A stretch of 64,000 nucleotides of DNA from assembly GCA_023362775.1 (NCBI GenBank), contig JALMGJ010000014.1, positions 1,674,001-1,738,000 of the forward strand, given 5' to 3'. Positions 10,190 to 22,089 of the stretch are shown here, piece by piece (position 1 is the first letter of the stretch; every line of letters starts with the position of its first letter). This DNA is from Charina bottae. Taxonomy: Eukaryota > Chordata > Lepidosauria > Squamata > Charinaidae. Both the position numbers and the translations under genes were made by a program. A model generated the notes under the pieces. That model was not told where the DNA came from, searched no databases, and saw only the letters and a program-made list of their open reading frames with translations.

Positions 10190-10846
10190 CTGTAGCTTGA
10201 ATCATGTCAACTGGATTTCTATTTTCTCAGTGGAAACGTTTCGCTCCTTATCCAAGAAGCTTCTTCAGTCTGAGCAAAGTTGGTAAGGGAATCCTTAAAT
10301 ATGTTTCTAGGGTGGCTGTGTGACCTTCCACCTGGGGCTAGGTCATGGTTATTTGAGATGTTTATTTCTAAGTCCCTTTATCATCCAAAGGAGGATCGTT
10401 AAAATTACCATGCTGCTGTTGAGCTTGTGAAATGGTCTTAATCTTCCTAGGCACAGAAGACAAAGCAGGAAGGAAAATAGGGGAAAGATTGTGCCTGAGG
10501 CCACCACCTCTATTCAAGGAAGGATTTTCCAAGTTGGCATAAATGGACTCCTTGACCCCTCTCTCAAACCACCTATCTTCTCTGTCTAAAATGTGAACAT
10601 TAATGTCCTCAAATGAGTGTCCTTTTTCCTTTAGATGAAGATAAACTGCTGACTCTGGTCCTGTGGTGTTACTTCTCCTGTGTTGGGCCATCCTCCTGTA
10701 CAAAGGTTGTTTGGTTTCTCCAATGTAGAGTTCAGAGCACTCCTCACTGCACTGGATTGCATACACTACATTCCTTTTCTTGTGTTTTGGAGTTTGATCT
10801 TTGGGGTGTACAAGCCTCTGTCTCAGTGTGTTGGTGGGTTTGAAAT
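10190..10846 (-). mobile_element. PLE family A insertion with GIY-YIG domain and 13-bp TSD
   Basis: The insertion is flanked by attaactcctgat at 10177-10189 and 10847-10859. On the minus strand it runs from the middle of the PLE polyprotein, through the GIY-YIG endonuclease and stop codon, to the family A 3' end (gattcaagctacag). It is the longest PLE copy in the window, at 657 bp. The reverse transcriptase part is missing through 5' truncation, so it cannot transpose by itself. Confidence 0.9.
10368..10844 (-). pseudogene. PLE polyprotein fragment: GIY-YIG endonuclease domain
   Basis: An open frame of about 158 codons runs from the 5' truncation point to a natural stop. The fragment begins FKPTNTLRQRLVHPKD, the linker found before the endonuclease in PLEs. 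It continues with NVVYAIQC and a Cys-x3-Cys pair (CSEEC), then LYIGETKQPLYRRMAQHRR (the YIG half and conserved Arg) and KESIYANLENPSLNR with the expected catalytic Glu and Asn. It ends in NFNDPPLDDKGT. GIY-YIG endonucleases cut target DNA for PLE integration. The domain is undamaged, but the ORF lacks its reverse transcriptase and a start. Confidence 0.88.
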
Positions 10847-11183
10847 ATTAACTCCTGATGGAATTTATTTCATATTTGTGGTTTCAACTTAGGTGAAACA
10901 AACTCACTGACTAAACAAGAGAGGAGACAGTGGGCATCCCTGTCCTGTTCCTTTTTGTGTCTCATGAGGCTTTGTTAGATCTCCATTAACAATTATTTGT
11001 GCTTTCTATGAAGTATAAATCGATCATACCCATTTCATAAAGTTCTCTCCAGAGTTCATATCTTCCAAAACTTTGAACAAGAAAGCCCAGTTCAAATTGT
11101 CAAAGACCTTTGCATCTAAGAAAATCAATGCGGCTTGTTTTTCATTATGTTGCTCCAAATATTCCAAAATGTCCAACACATTT

Positions 11184-11879
11184 CTAATATTGTCCTTTTA
11201 ACTGTCTTTTAGATAAAAACCCACATTGATCCTCATGAATAAATTCTTGCAAAATTATTTTCAGCCAATCAGCCAAACTTATTGTAAACAACTTGTAGTC
11301 ATTATTCAATAATGATATCGGCCTATAGTTTCTTGTTAAAGTCAAAACTTGTCCCTCTTTAGGTATTAATGCTATATTGGCCTCTTCCAACACTGGCATC
11401 TTTCCTCCCTGTAAGATAGAATTCATCATGTTTTGTAAAGGTTGTAAAAGTTCATCCTCAAAACATTTATAATAAGAACCTGATAATCCATCTGGTCCAG
11501 GCAACTTTCCTGGTTTAAACTTTTTTATGGCTTCACAAACTTCCCTTATTGTTATAGGTCCATTCATAATCTGTCTCTGTTCTTCTTCAATCCTCTGTAA
11601 ATTTTGTTTCTTTAGGTATTCATCTATTTTCTCCAGAGACATGTCTTGTCCTTTATACAAGATGGAATAATATTGATGAAATGCTTTTTGCATAGCCATA
11701 TTATCCATTAGTACAGTATCTCCCTCTTGTAGTTTCAATATAATTTCTTTTTCTTTTTGTAATTTATATGCCAACCGTTTCCCTGGTTTGTTTGCAAACT
11801 CAAAGTTGTTTTTTTTTTTTGCTTTACATAGTTCATTTTTATTTCCATTTCTCTTATTGTTAACATAGATAACTGTCAT
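11184..11879 (-). pseudogene. L1 ORF2 reverse transcriptase fragment
   Basis: The longest open piece of the broken L1 ORF2 covers the region before and into the RT domain. GKLPGPDGLSG, EANIALIPKEG and NYRPISLLNNDYKLF are standard L1 RT motifs. The catalytic FxDxxKAFD block lies just beyond the stop, near 11110, as LDAKVFDNLNW in altered form. It is not functional. Confidence 0.85.
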
Positions 11880-12541
11880 TATAAAAGCTTAATTTGTTGA
11901 GAAATGCTTATCTTCTCAGGAAATTTCTTTAATTCTTCTTCTTTTCTCTTTATCTCATCCAAAATAGCTAGTGCTTTCTCTTGCTTCTTCTTTCACTATT
12001 GTGTTGTATGAAATAACCTCTGATAAAGATTTTACTTGTGTCCCAAACCATTCTTAAATCAGTACCTTTATCTAAATTATTTTCAAATAATTCTTTTAAT
12101 TTGTTTTTGCAACCCTCCACTATTGCTTATTTCTGTAGCAACATTTCATTTAGTCTCCATCTAAAAGAACTGCATTTACTTTTATAAACCAAACTCGCAG
12201 GATTATGATCCAAAAAAGTCTTTGGTAGCATATCTACTTTATGAACCTTTGTAGCCAAATTCTTTGAAATCCAAATCATGTCTATTCTTGAAAAGGATCT
12301 GTGCCTTTCAGAAAAGTACATACACTCTCTTGAGTTGCTGTCTTTCTGTCTCCATATATCAACCAGCCCTAAATAGTCCATCAAATCAAAGAAAACTTTT
12401 GGTAATTTGCCTTGAGTAATTTTAATATTTTTTTCTCAGAAGTTCTATCCAGTTGTGGGGAGATCATTCCATTCCAAATCCCCCATCAAACACCAATTTT
12501 CTTAAGAAAAACCCATTAGTCTCTCTATAAGTCCTTTATAG

Positions 12542-12776
12542 CAGGGGTCCCCAACCTGTGGGCCATGGCCCACTAGTGGGCCGTGGCCTGTTAGGACGTG
12601 GGCCATGGAGCTCCCTCCTGCAAACCACACCCCTGATGCATGTGATTGGCTCCTGCCTGAAAACCCCGCCCCCCAGTGCATGCAATTGGCTCCCTCCTGC
12701 AAACCCCCCCCCCCGGTCCGTGGAAAAATTTTCTTCCATGACCGGTCCCTGGTGCCAGAAAGGTTGGGGACCGCTG
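12542..12776. mobile_element. hAT-type MITE inserted in L1
   Basis: The ends are caggggtccccaacc and ggttggggaccgctg, inverted repeats with one mismatch. It is flanked by a perfect 8-bp duplication ctttatag (12534-12541 and 12777-12784), as expected for hAT. The 235-bp element has no transposase. L1 coding sequence continues on both sides, so the MITE is the younger insertion. Confidence 0.93.
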
Positions 12777-13340
12777 CTTTATAGAACAATATTTTATCCT
12801 CATTTGGGGCATAAATTCCCAATATAAGAGTCTTAGTTCCATGCAAATTAACTTCAACCCCAACAAATCTACCATGCTCACCAGTCAATACAAGTTTTGG
12901 GTTTAGTTGGGGGTTTATATACAAAATAACTCCATTTCTTTTTTTAGTTCCTGATGAAATAAATAAATTCCTTGCCCAAATTTTTATAAATCAAATAATT
13001 TAATTTTTTTTTCTAATATGTATCTCTCATAGGTGAATTATATCTTGTTTTAATTTTTTAAAATAATGAAATATTTTTTTCTCTTTTGAGGAGCATTTGT
13101 ACCATTTATATTCCACACCAAGCACTTATAATCCACAATCAAGACAAAAATGTAGAAAAGTCAATACCTGTAGCACCTAATTCAGTATCATCCGTTTCAG
13201 TTTCCTGTTGCACCTGTCAAAGTTTTTGTGTAAGCTCATCTGACGCCTCCATACTTCTTCAATTTTTTCTAGAAATTCTCTTGCCTTCTGGATGAGAAGA
13301 TGGTCAGGATGATATGGATGATCAGTCTAAAGATCATAAT

Positions 13341-13795
13341 TTTCTGACAAATTTTAAAGAGGCCCTGTACCGTCCCCCCCCAATCTTTTTGTGAGCTGCA
13401 GGTTGAGCACTGTCCTCCTCAGAGTTTAAATCGGAGATCTTCAATCAAGAATGGTCCAAAAAATAGTTAAATTTGCTTATGATCACAATAACTCCAGCCT
13501 TGAACAGAAATGTGATGGTACTATCTGGAGTTTTCATTGGCCATGTTCCAAGAAACAAATAACTCAACACACACCACCACCCCTTCCCTATCACTAGACT
13601 CACTATTGCGCATCAGAGCACGATTGGAGAAATCTCGGTCTGTACTGTGGCTGCCATTTTTATATTCCTGCCTGCTACTGTCACTTCCAGCCTGAAGCTA
13701 GAGTAAAAATAAGTAAAAGAAAAGAAAAAGTGCTATTTGAGTCAGAAACATTGTGGGCAGGCTTCTGGTAGTGGTAGTGGTGGTGTTTGTTCTCT
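13341..13795. other. Sequence upstream of L1, possibly L1 5' remains
   Basis: No intact coding sequence. By position it could contain the decayed 5' part of the L1, but no motif confirms this. Confidence 0.3.
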
Positions 13796-13805
13796 TCATA
13801 CTCAT

Positions 13806-14752
13806 TGTTGTTGTTGTTCAGTCATTCAGTCGTGTCCGACCCTTCGTGACCCCATGTACCATAGCACGCCAGGCCTTCCTGTCCTCCACTGTTTCCTGGA
13901 GTTTGCTCAAGTTCATGTTCATTACATCGGTGATGCTATCTAACCATCTCACCCTCTGCCGTCCCCTTCTCCTTTTGCCCTCAGTCTTTCCCAGCATCAG
14001 GGTCTTTTCCAGTGAGTCCTCTCTTCGCATTAGGCGGCCAAAGTATTTGAGCTTCAGCTTCAGTATCTGTCCTTCCAATGAGCAGTCAGGGTTGATTTCC
14101 TTTAGGATTGACTGATTTGACCTCCATGCAGTCCAAGGGACTCTCAAGAGTCTTCTCCAGCACCACAGTTCTCTGGCCTCTTGTTGTTGTTGTTGTTCAG
14201 TCGTTAAGTCGTGTCTGACTCTTCGTGACCCCATGGACCATAGCACGCCAGGCCTTCCTGTCCTCCACTGTCTCTTGGAGTTTACTCAAATTCATGTTCA
14301 TTACATCGGTGATGCTATCTAACCATCTCACCCTCTGCCGTCCCCTTCTCCTTTTGCCTTCAGTCTTTCCCAGCATCAGGGTCTTTTCCAGGGAGTCCTC
14401 TCTTCGCATTAGGCGGTCAAAGTATTTGAGCTTCAGCTTCAGTATCTGTCCTTCCAATGAGCAGTCAGGGTTGATTTCCTTTAGGATTGACTGATTTGAC
14501 CTCCATGCAGTCCAAGGGACTCTTAAGAGTCTTCTCCAGCACCACAGTTCGAAAGCATCAATTCTTCAGCGCTCAGCCTTCCTTATGGTCCAACTCTCAC
14601 AACCATACATTACTACTGGGAAAACCATAGCTTTAACTATACGGACCTTTGTCGGCAAGGTGATGTCTCTGCTTTTTAATATGCTGTCTAGGTTTGCCAT
14701 AGCTTTCCTCCGAAGGAGCAAGTGTCTTTTAATTTCATGGCTGCAGTATGAG
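13806..14752 (-). mobile_element. 5'-truncated BovB with an internal partial duplication
   Basis: The whole block is flanked by perfect copies of tcatactcat (13796-13805 and 14753-14762). It contains two same-orientation copies of the BovB 3' end, 13806-14177 and 14186-14560, nearly identical. The second continues to 14752 into more upstream BovB sequence. On the minus strand both encode the BovB C-terminus (LWCWRRLLRVPWTAWRSNQS..., ..RVRWLDSITDVM...). The sequence differs clearly from the full-length BovB at 4932, so it belongs to another subfamily. Confidence 0.85.
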
Positions 14753-14762
14753 TCATACTCAT

Positions 14763-16215
14763 AGAAAACACCAAAACAACCAAAACAACAGTTTTGAAAT
14801 CAAAATCACCATAATGATGGAGTCTAGAAGACTTCCTCTTGGGATAAGTCAGTTTTAATGAGCCCCACAGTCAGCAGTCCCCATGATATGGCTGACCCGG
14901 GGGGGGGGGGTGAGTTTAGGCTGGACTGGACAGGATTTGGTTAGGCTAAATCTAACCTCCATAAGGTTGATTGAATTAATTAACCGCTGGTTGGATTTCC
15001 TGCCCTCTAATAAACTCTCTATTGATCTACTGAAAATCGTGATAAGAGGGCTAGTGTTTATTTTGTCATTGTACTCTGAAGGTAATTTTCTTCCAGTTTT
15101 AAAAGTTTATGGACGTTGCTGGGCTCTTTTATAGGCTGGCCTGGTGACAACATAAAACAACTTAGTTTTTCCCAGCCCCCCCTTCCCAGTAAGCAGATAA
15201 ATGCATTCAGATGGTGGCATAATAGAGAGAAAACACAACGCCTAATGAATGGATTGTGAGGGTCCATAAAGATGAGTTATGCCATCTTCTCTCTGAAACC
15301 TCCTTTTATCTTTAAAACTCTCTCTCCTTGTAAAAAGGGGGAGGAGGGAAAGAAGTATATAGATTTCATGGGGTAGTCTATGATATGTGCCCAGCACAAC
15401 TGTCAAGCTGAAATTACTTCATATATCATCAGCCAACACCAAGCAGATAATATGAAGCAAGTTCTGGTCGAGGAACGATTATAGTTGGTGATTTGGAGTC
15501 ATGATGGGCAAATAAGAGCATCTGTGGCTTTGTTTTCTTGAAACCTGGTTGACCTCATGCAGCAGAGACTAATGATAGCTTTGCATTGACCAGCTCAAAT
15601 GAGGTGTCATCAGGATAGAGAACCCATCAGGGAAGTCAATCGCTTTTATTTCTCACTCCCTTTCAAAATAGATTGTTTTCCATCCCTTCTCTTTTTGCTG
15701 GAAGGATATGTGTGAACAGTAAAAAAAAAATCTTTGCCATCCTATCAGGAAGAACATGAATTGCATAGAAAATTACGGCTCCCTGTGTTGGGAAATCTGT
15801 GGTCAGATGTGTTATCAAAATCAAGATGCTAGTAAAAAAGGCAGGCAGACAGACAGGCAGGAAGGAGAAATGACAATATAGTCTCATTTATTTTAGTGTC
15901 GGCTTGCTGCCCCTCATCTGATATGATATTCAACTAATGTGGTAATTTTTCTCTTTATAGATGACTTAAAAAAAAATCTTTAAATTTCCAACACCAATTT
16001 TATTTTGCAAGAGGAAAAAAAAATTCTCAGCACACCTTTCAAAACACTCCAGTATTAACAGCCTGAGATGGGAAGAAAGCCATCAAGTTTAACCTCTGAA
16101 GCCTGAGGAAGGCTGATTGGTGGCTATGACTACATCGAATGGTTCATTCATTTGCTATGTATGATATTTCATCTCCAAGGCAGTTTGTTTTAGGCAAAAT
16201 GTGAAGCAAAATAGG
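14763..16215. other. Unassigned, mostly single-copy sequence
   Basis: Contains a run of ten or more G at about 14900. No exon or repeat family was recognised. Confidence 0.35.
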
Positions 16216-16292
16216 AAATCAGAGAGGAAGAGGAAGAGGAAGAAGGAGGAGGAGGAGGAGAAGGAGGAGGAGGAGGAGGAGGAGGAGGAGGA
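16216..16292. repeat. (GGA)n purine microsatellite
   Basis: Imperfect GAGGAA passing into GGA repeats. Confidence 0.95.
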
Positions 16293-17199
16293 AAGGTTTG
16301 GGGATAAGAGAAAATGAAAATAAGCAAATCAGTTATTGTCACCTAAGGTTGCCTATATGATTAAAAATCTGTCTGCAGAAGTAAGGGATAGTAATTTGTT
16401 TCTTTAAAAATTAAAATTTTTGAAAGCTCAGCCTTTCAGGATAGTAACACATGCAGGTTTTCTGCAGATGATGTTCAGTGCACAGTGCTCTCAACCATTA
16501 CTCAGGCTAGTGGCTTTGGGAGGGTTCATATGATGGAATGGTTGTGCAAGACATTGTAAAATATACCTGGATACACAGAAATGTGCATATTAGATTACCT
16601 CCACCTGCTCTATGGGGATTGTCTTTGGGAATCTGGGAATTTCCACTAGTTAAACCTGCCCAAATGTTACAGTCTTTAGCAATATTTGAGAACTCTATTC
16701 CAAAGTATCATCAGAAGAATTTTTGTTTTTCTTGGCAAGTGTGTGCTCAGCTGTCTTTCATCTGTCCTTATTTTGGTAGGTGAGGATCGTTTAATATGAA
16801 TTTGTTGTTGCTAATTTAGATACATGTTTCCATCCAATCTAATTTGCTTCATTTTTATTGCCGCTGCTATCTATTTGGAGGTCATGCAGAAAGATTGGAT
16901 GAAAATCTAAAGAATAAATATATAAGGTGGACAAGCAAAAATATATTGCTGCTAAATTTCTGCTGGGGGACTTAGAGAAGCCAAAATTATTTGCATAATT
17001 CCTGTTCTCTTTATGGTCTCTTTCAGCTTCAACGTGAATTTGAATGAAAAGAACCCCAACTCCAAGTGGTGGTGCTGATGGACAGCTCCCTTCCCCGCCT
17101 ATTGGGGAATCAGGAAGCTACGGTGCTGATAGATAGCTCTTCATCAACCATTGCTGTCAAAGTGGAAACAGGTGGAGAAATATAAATTGATAAATCAAT
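16293..17199. other. Unassigned sequence
   Basis: AT-rich; no gene or repeat family was recognised. Confidence 0.35.
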
Positions 17200-17253
17200 T
17201 TCTCTCTCTCTCTCTCTCCCTCTCCCTCTCTCTCCCCCTCCCCTCTCTCTCTG
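17200..17253. repeat. (TC)n microsatellite
   Basis: TC repeats with a few CCC interruptions. Confidence 0.95.
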
Positions 17254-19736
17254 ATAAAGCATTAGATTCTAGGGCTGTATGAAACTTTGATTTGGAGATT
17301 TGATTTGAAGCCTATTTGATCCCATCTTTGAACTGAACTGACTTCCCAAATTGAATCTGACCATCAGATTGAATGGGCTACCTCCGAATCAGTTCAACAA
17401 TTCAAAAGGGCTGTTGTATAAAATCCCCCCCATTTTTTCTAAACTGATTTAAAATATCAAATCAACTGGCCTTGATTCACTGAACTGAGATGGAGAGGTG
17501 GGGGAAATCAGATGGACAGACCAAGGGCAGGTTGCGAAGACAAAGATTTTTCTATCCCATCTCCCATATAAAGGGTGGATAGATGAAGCTTAGCTTGTGT
17601 ATTGCAGTCCCGCTGGCAGCAGTAGAATTGGGCATAGGGCATCGAGAAGATCTTTGTGTAAACAGAAGGCAGTTAAGTTCACAAGGAACCAGAGCAGAAT
17701 AATATTTGCCTGGGAAGCAAATAGTGGCAGCATCTGAAACCTTGCTTTCGTGCAGCCCAGACTCTTTTTCTTTCTCCCTCTGCTCTCACTGGTTAAGAAA
17801 TTGTTCTCCTCCCCGCCCCTTTTTTTAAAAAAAGTTCTGGTAAATGTCACTCCAATGGCTGCCAGCTCTTACAGCTTACAAAACTCTCAAGGCTATCTTT
17901 GGTGGGAAAGGCTGGGGATAGCTTGAAAAGTGGCAGTAGTCATGGAAAGGCATCAAGGTGGTTGGATCTGGGCCTGAGTTTCCTTCAGAACTTGTCCAAG
18001 ATCGTAAGGATGAATTTACATACAGTATATCCATGTGGTACAACTTACAAGGAGGGCAGAATTAAGACAGAGTAATTGGATTTTTTTAAAGGTGCCCCAC
18101 TGTCTCACCAGCTGAGAAACTGTTCCATCTGCAGGCTGATAGTCCCAAGAAAAAGCTGTGTAGGACCTATAAGTTCATCTGGTCATTCAGACATTTTGGT
18201 ACTCTTTGGTGCTGACACATTTCCTCTTTATTTCTTTTATCAGCCATTTCCCAGCTCATTTATAGACCCTTTATGTTTTTATGTGTAGATTTTTTGCTCA
18301 CAATCATATTTCACCATCGCTTTCATGATGTTTAGCCTGTGCATATGATATCAGGGGCTGACCGTGTCCACATGGCTACTGGTCTGGCATTTAATAACCA
18401 ACAGCCACCATATAGTATTTCCTGGAAAAGGAGCCAAGGAAAAAAAAGGACTTTATTAACCCTCCATAGTTTGAGAACACAATAATATATGAATAAAAAT
18501 TCTGAATTCCACTCTGGCTCTAAATCTAGTCAAGTTATCAACACAAAGAAACACTCAAGCTATTATTCCCCTTGGCTTGGCACTCTTGATCAATTGAAGA
18601 TGTCCACAACCTGGGACTGGCAGTTTTGCATTAAGCCAGCTCTGAACCAGTGAATTGAATTAACTGGTCCCCCTGTGAAAAGATGGAAACTTCTGAAGAC
18701 ATCACTTCACGGGGCAGTGAGAAAGCAGCTCGTAAACCAGTGAAGAACCTTGTGGCAGCAAGCACAATAAACCAGGGAGAGGTTCCCGCTGCCAACAGAC
18801 GCTTTGCAGCACAAACAAGTCAAATGTTAGCCTTCTGTCGCTCTACTGACAAATTAAAACTAATTGAATGATCCCTAGCATTCACGAAAGGTCTGTGATT
18901 GTTCCTGCAAGTGCCAGCTCCCACAAAGACACATTTGTGTCATTAATATAAAACCGCACTGCATTATGCTTTTTCGTGTAAAGATAAAGAGAGAAAGGGA
19001 GAGAGAAAGGCATAGAAAGAGATGATCCAATTTGTTGTCAGCTTGGGAAAATACAATTGCAGGCATGATTATAATATCATCAACCGGGTTTCAGCTGTCC
19101 CTGCTTATTCAGACGGGCAGACTGAAATATGAAGTGACAACAGACCCCATTCTTGTTTGCACACAAACACCACCATAACTAGCAATTTGGTGGAAAAAAG
19201 AGGGGGAAACAAATGGGAAAGGGGTAGAAGAGACGTTTGATTCAAGAGGAAGCTGAACAATAGCCCTGTGGTTCTGCATGAAAAACAGCAAATTTTAGGG
19301 CAGGCCAAAAGGGGTTAAAGCAGTGCGTTTCTCTATTTTTGCCGTTTCCAGATTTTTTGGTATTTGCATTCACTGATTCCCTCCTGCTAATACAGCCGTA
19401 GCATTGCATTAATTCATCTAATGCATGCAATGCCCTACGTTACTTGGCCTCCACTCTTCTTTAATTATCGGGATCAAAATATGGCTTCAGATGGAAGGCA
19501 GCTGCATTGGTTTCTGTTGGATGTCATAACTGTGACCGTAAATTGGAAAATGGAACATTTCCTGGTGGTGATGTACTGTAAGTAATGGGCTCAGCATTGT
19601 TATGGATGTGGGGGGATAAAAATAAACTGGGGCAGATCTATAAACCTAACCAAAAGCAAGTTAAAAGGATAATTACTGGAGCAAACAACAACGGGGACAG
19701 GGTAGAGCAGGGAGACATTTCACTGCACAGACAAAA
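17254..19736. other. Unassigned, mostly single-copy sequence
   Basis: No coding exon identified. 17280-17480 is rich in TTGAATC and GATTTGA words. 18660-19560 looks non-repetitive and AT-rich, with short palindromic words such as 'atgcatgcaat'. It is a possible conserved non-coding region, which cannot be judged without alignment. Confidence 0.3.
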
Positions 19737-19748
19737 TGTTTGTTAAAT

Positions 19749-19962
19749 TGTGGAGTCCTTGGTACTATCCGAGCCTTGTTGTTTTCTTGCAGACGTTTCA
19801 TTGCCAGGCTAGGCAACATCTTCAGTGCGAAAACATCTTCAGTGTTTTCGCACTGAAGATGTTGCCTAGCCTGACAATGAAACGTCTGCAAGAAAACAAC
19901 AAGGCTCAGAGAGCACCAAGGACTCCACAGTTCAACCCTGAGCTACAAATATTCTCTTCGAT
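19749..19962. mobile_element. Palindromic PLE family B insertion with 12-bp TSD
   Basis: The insertion is flanked by tgtttgttaaat at 19737-19748 and 19963-19974. It is a head-to-head inverted pair of family B 3' ends. The left arm (tgtggagtccttgg ... caacatcttcagtg) is the reverse complement of the right arm (cactgaagatgttgcc ... ccaaggactccaca), with a short centre near 19836-19850. The right side extends further (gttcaaccctgagctac...ttcgat). No coding sequence is present. The single TSD shows that the palindrome came in as one event or formed at the insertion. Confidence 0.88.
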
Positions 19963-19974
19963 TGTTTGTTAAAT

Positions 19975-21065
19975 GTTTTGTACCAATATATGGTAAGGCA
20001 GGGAACAGAGGACACTGATCTACAGAAAGATATAAGTTGAGAATTAATGGGAGAATCTGGCTATTAGTGATACCTGTTCAGTTTTCATAGCAACCCCCCT
20101 TCCTCTTTCCACATTAGAGAAAGAAAAAGAATACTGGCCAACTGCTTACATTGTCCATGAGGAACAGTTACTTCACCAGTCAACCATCAGAGGTGACAGT
20201 GGGTCTACTGATACAGAAAGGAGAAATAGCAGATAGAAATCTGAACCCAAAAGTTGGTATGGAGTTCCTACATCGCTCCCAAGAAGGGAATGGATGTGAT
20301 TTAGAAGCTTGGATAAATACCGGATGGTGTCACCTGACCCACCATGGTTCATAACTATCCAGAGATTGCCTTCTTGGTCAGACTGGGTTCCTGCAGTTGT
20401 TTCCTTTGGAAACTGGAAAGCTGGTAGTGGTGGACATACTTTGGAGAAACCTTCCCAAGTTTACAGTCTGATTCTCAACCCACGTACCAGGGCTCAAATC
20501 TTGATAGTAAAGTAAAACTGTCTTTTAAGCACCTTTCATCAACCTGCCTCTTTTGCACTTGCTTTTGAGCCTCTCTTCACACCCAGAAAGACTAGACATT
20601 TATTTTTCTTTTTTCAAAAAAGGAAGCCAGAATATAAGGCATGTTGAACTCTGTCCTGAATGCTAATTCCAGCACCACAAAATCATAGTGTGTACATAGT
20701 ATTTGGAATGCCATTTTTCACCCCAGCTTAATCCCGTTTCTTGATGATTAAGCTTCTCCAAACCTCTAGAACAAGAAATACTAGAGCCAGTTTGGATGAA
20801 TTGGTGGGATTTCCTTGAAGTGGAGTCAACGGCACTCTGCATATGGTCATAGGACCCTGTCTTTCCCATTGTCTGCCAAAGGATCGTCTTAACTGTAGAT
20901 GTCAGAAAATGAAGCCAAGGCCTCTGGCAAGGAAGTGTGCCCCCTTCTTACCCATTTGTAATACTTTTGGGGTGTGAAAAGGCTGAGCCAAGGTGGCTGA
21001 AAATCCTGGCAGGGAGGATGGGTAGCAAAGCTTGGAAATTAGCAAAACAGCCAAGCCAATGGCTT

Positions 21066-21067
<2 letters not shown>
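19975..21067. other. Unassigned sequence
   Basis: No gene or repeat family recognised. Confidence 0.35.

Positions 21068-21108
<41 letters not shown>
21068..21108. repeat. (GT)n microsatellite
   Basis: About 20 GT units. Confidence 0.97.
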
Positions 21109-21109
<1 letters not shown>

Positions 21110-21702
21110 CACTTGGTTCAATCCCCAGAACTGGAAAACAGCCAGAGTAGCAACAGGGGATATCAGTGGGTTTTGAAAGATAATGCAAATTAGAAAGCAA
21201 TCAATTTGAGAATCTTGTTGACAGGATGGCATAGCAAGCAGGAATTAATTGAGGGGTGGAAGAAAGAAAGACCAACAGCCTGGACTTAACCAGGGCTGGC
21301 AACTTTTTCACAGACCCAGAGGTGAAATCGGAAAGGATATTTGGGATGGGATGGGAAAGAAAACGACAGGGACACATTCTAGGGCATCAGTAGAAAAGCA
21401 TTCCCCAAATATCTGTTGGCTAATTTGGTAGCTGGGACTCCGGTGTGGTGTCCTTGTTCCTTCTTCCCTCTTAATGTTGCTTCACTGCAAGGCTTCCAAG
21501 ACTGATTTTCAAAGCATAATACGTTTCCTTCTTTGACAGGAGATCAAAGACATTGAGATCAGGAGGGGGAGGAAGCAAGTTTTGGGAGACATGGATAAGG
21601 GTACAACACAGGATGAGAGCATGGCATCTGCGGGGATGCTCATACCTCCCTTCCTTGCCTACCAGATGTGATGGTCTGTGGGAATGACCTTGGGAGACAG
21701 GA

Positions 21703-22089
21703 GGAAGAGCCGCAGCCTAGGCAATGGTCTGATAAGAGGAATCTGAGTCCAAAGGAGGGGAATGGAGAAAATGCCTTAGAAGGGGCCCTCCCTAGTTTTT
21801 GGGAGAGTAAAAGTAAGGGAAGGGAGAGGCACTTTCAGACTTGAAAGACTGATGTTAGCCCTTCAAGGTAGTCCAGACAAGAAGCACCAACCATGAGTAC
21901 TAAGACAACCTTTATTGTAAGGTTACAGTAACAGAACCTTGCAAGTCTGAAAGTACCCCTCCTGTCCCTTGCTTTTAATGTCCCAAAAACTAGGGAGGGC
22001 CCCTTCTGAGATGCCTTATCCACCCCCACCCCCCATCCTTCAGACTTGGATTTCTCTTATCAGACCGTTGTCTAGTCTGCAGCTCTTCC
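21703..22089. repeat. Fold-back inverted repeat, arms about 145 bp
   Basis: The left arm 21703-21843 (ggaagagccgcagcctaggc ... actttcagacttg) is matched in inverted orientation by the right arm 21942-22089 (caagtctgaaagt ... agtctgcagctcttcc). Shared blocks include 'ggggccctccctagtttttgg' type text and 'tctgataagag'. The arms have diverged and a spacer of about 98 bp separates them. The family is unknown. No ORF or TSD was identified, so it could be a fold-back transposon or two inverted copies of one dispersed repeat. Confidence 0.7.

Larger units (their letters stand above)
10895..13340 (-). mobile_element. Decayed L1 LINE: ORF1 end and ORF2 endonuclease and RT
   Basis: On the minus strand, 13340-13150 reads as the end of ORF1 (AREFLEKIEEVWRRQMSLHKN). 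ORF2 then starts near 13127 with DYKCLVWNINGTNAPQKR, its ATG changed to GTG. The endonuclease follows (ETHIRKK-like, YINPQLNPKLVLTGEHGRFVG and LILGIYAPNED near 12850, then FSRIDMIWIS and LDHNPASL near 12250). RT motifs come next: KLPGPDGLSGSYYK, ANIALIPKEG, NYRPISLLNNDYK and a QGCPLSPLLFS in a shifted frame near 10950. Several frameshifts and stops break the ORF. The 3' part is missing. A hAT MITE interrupts it at 12542-12776. Confidence 0.85.
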
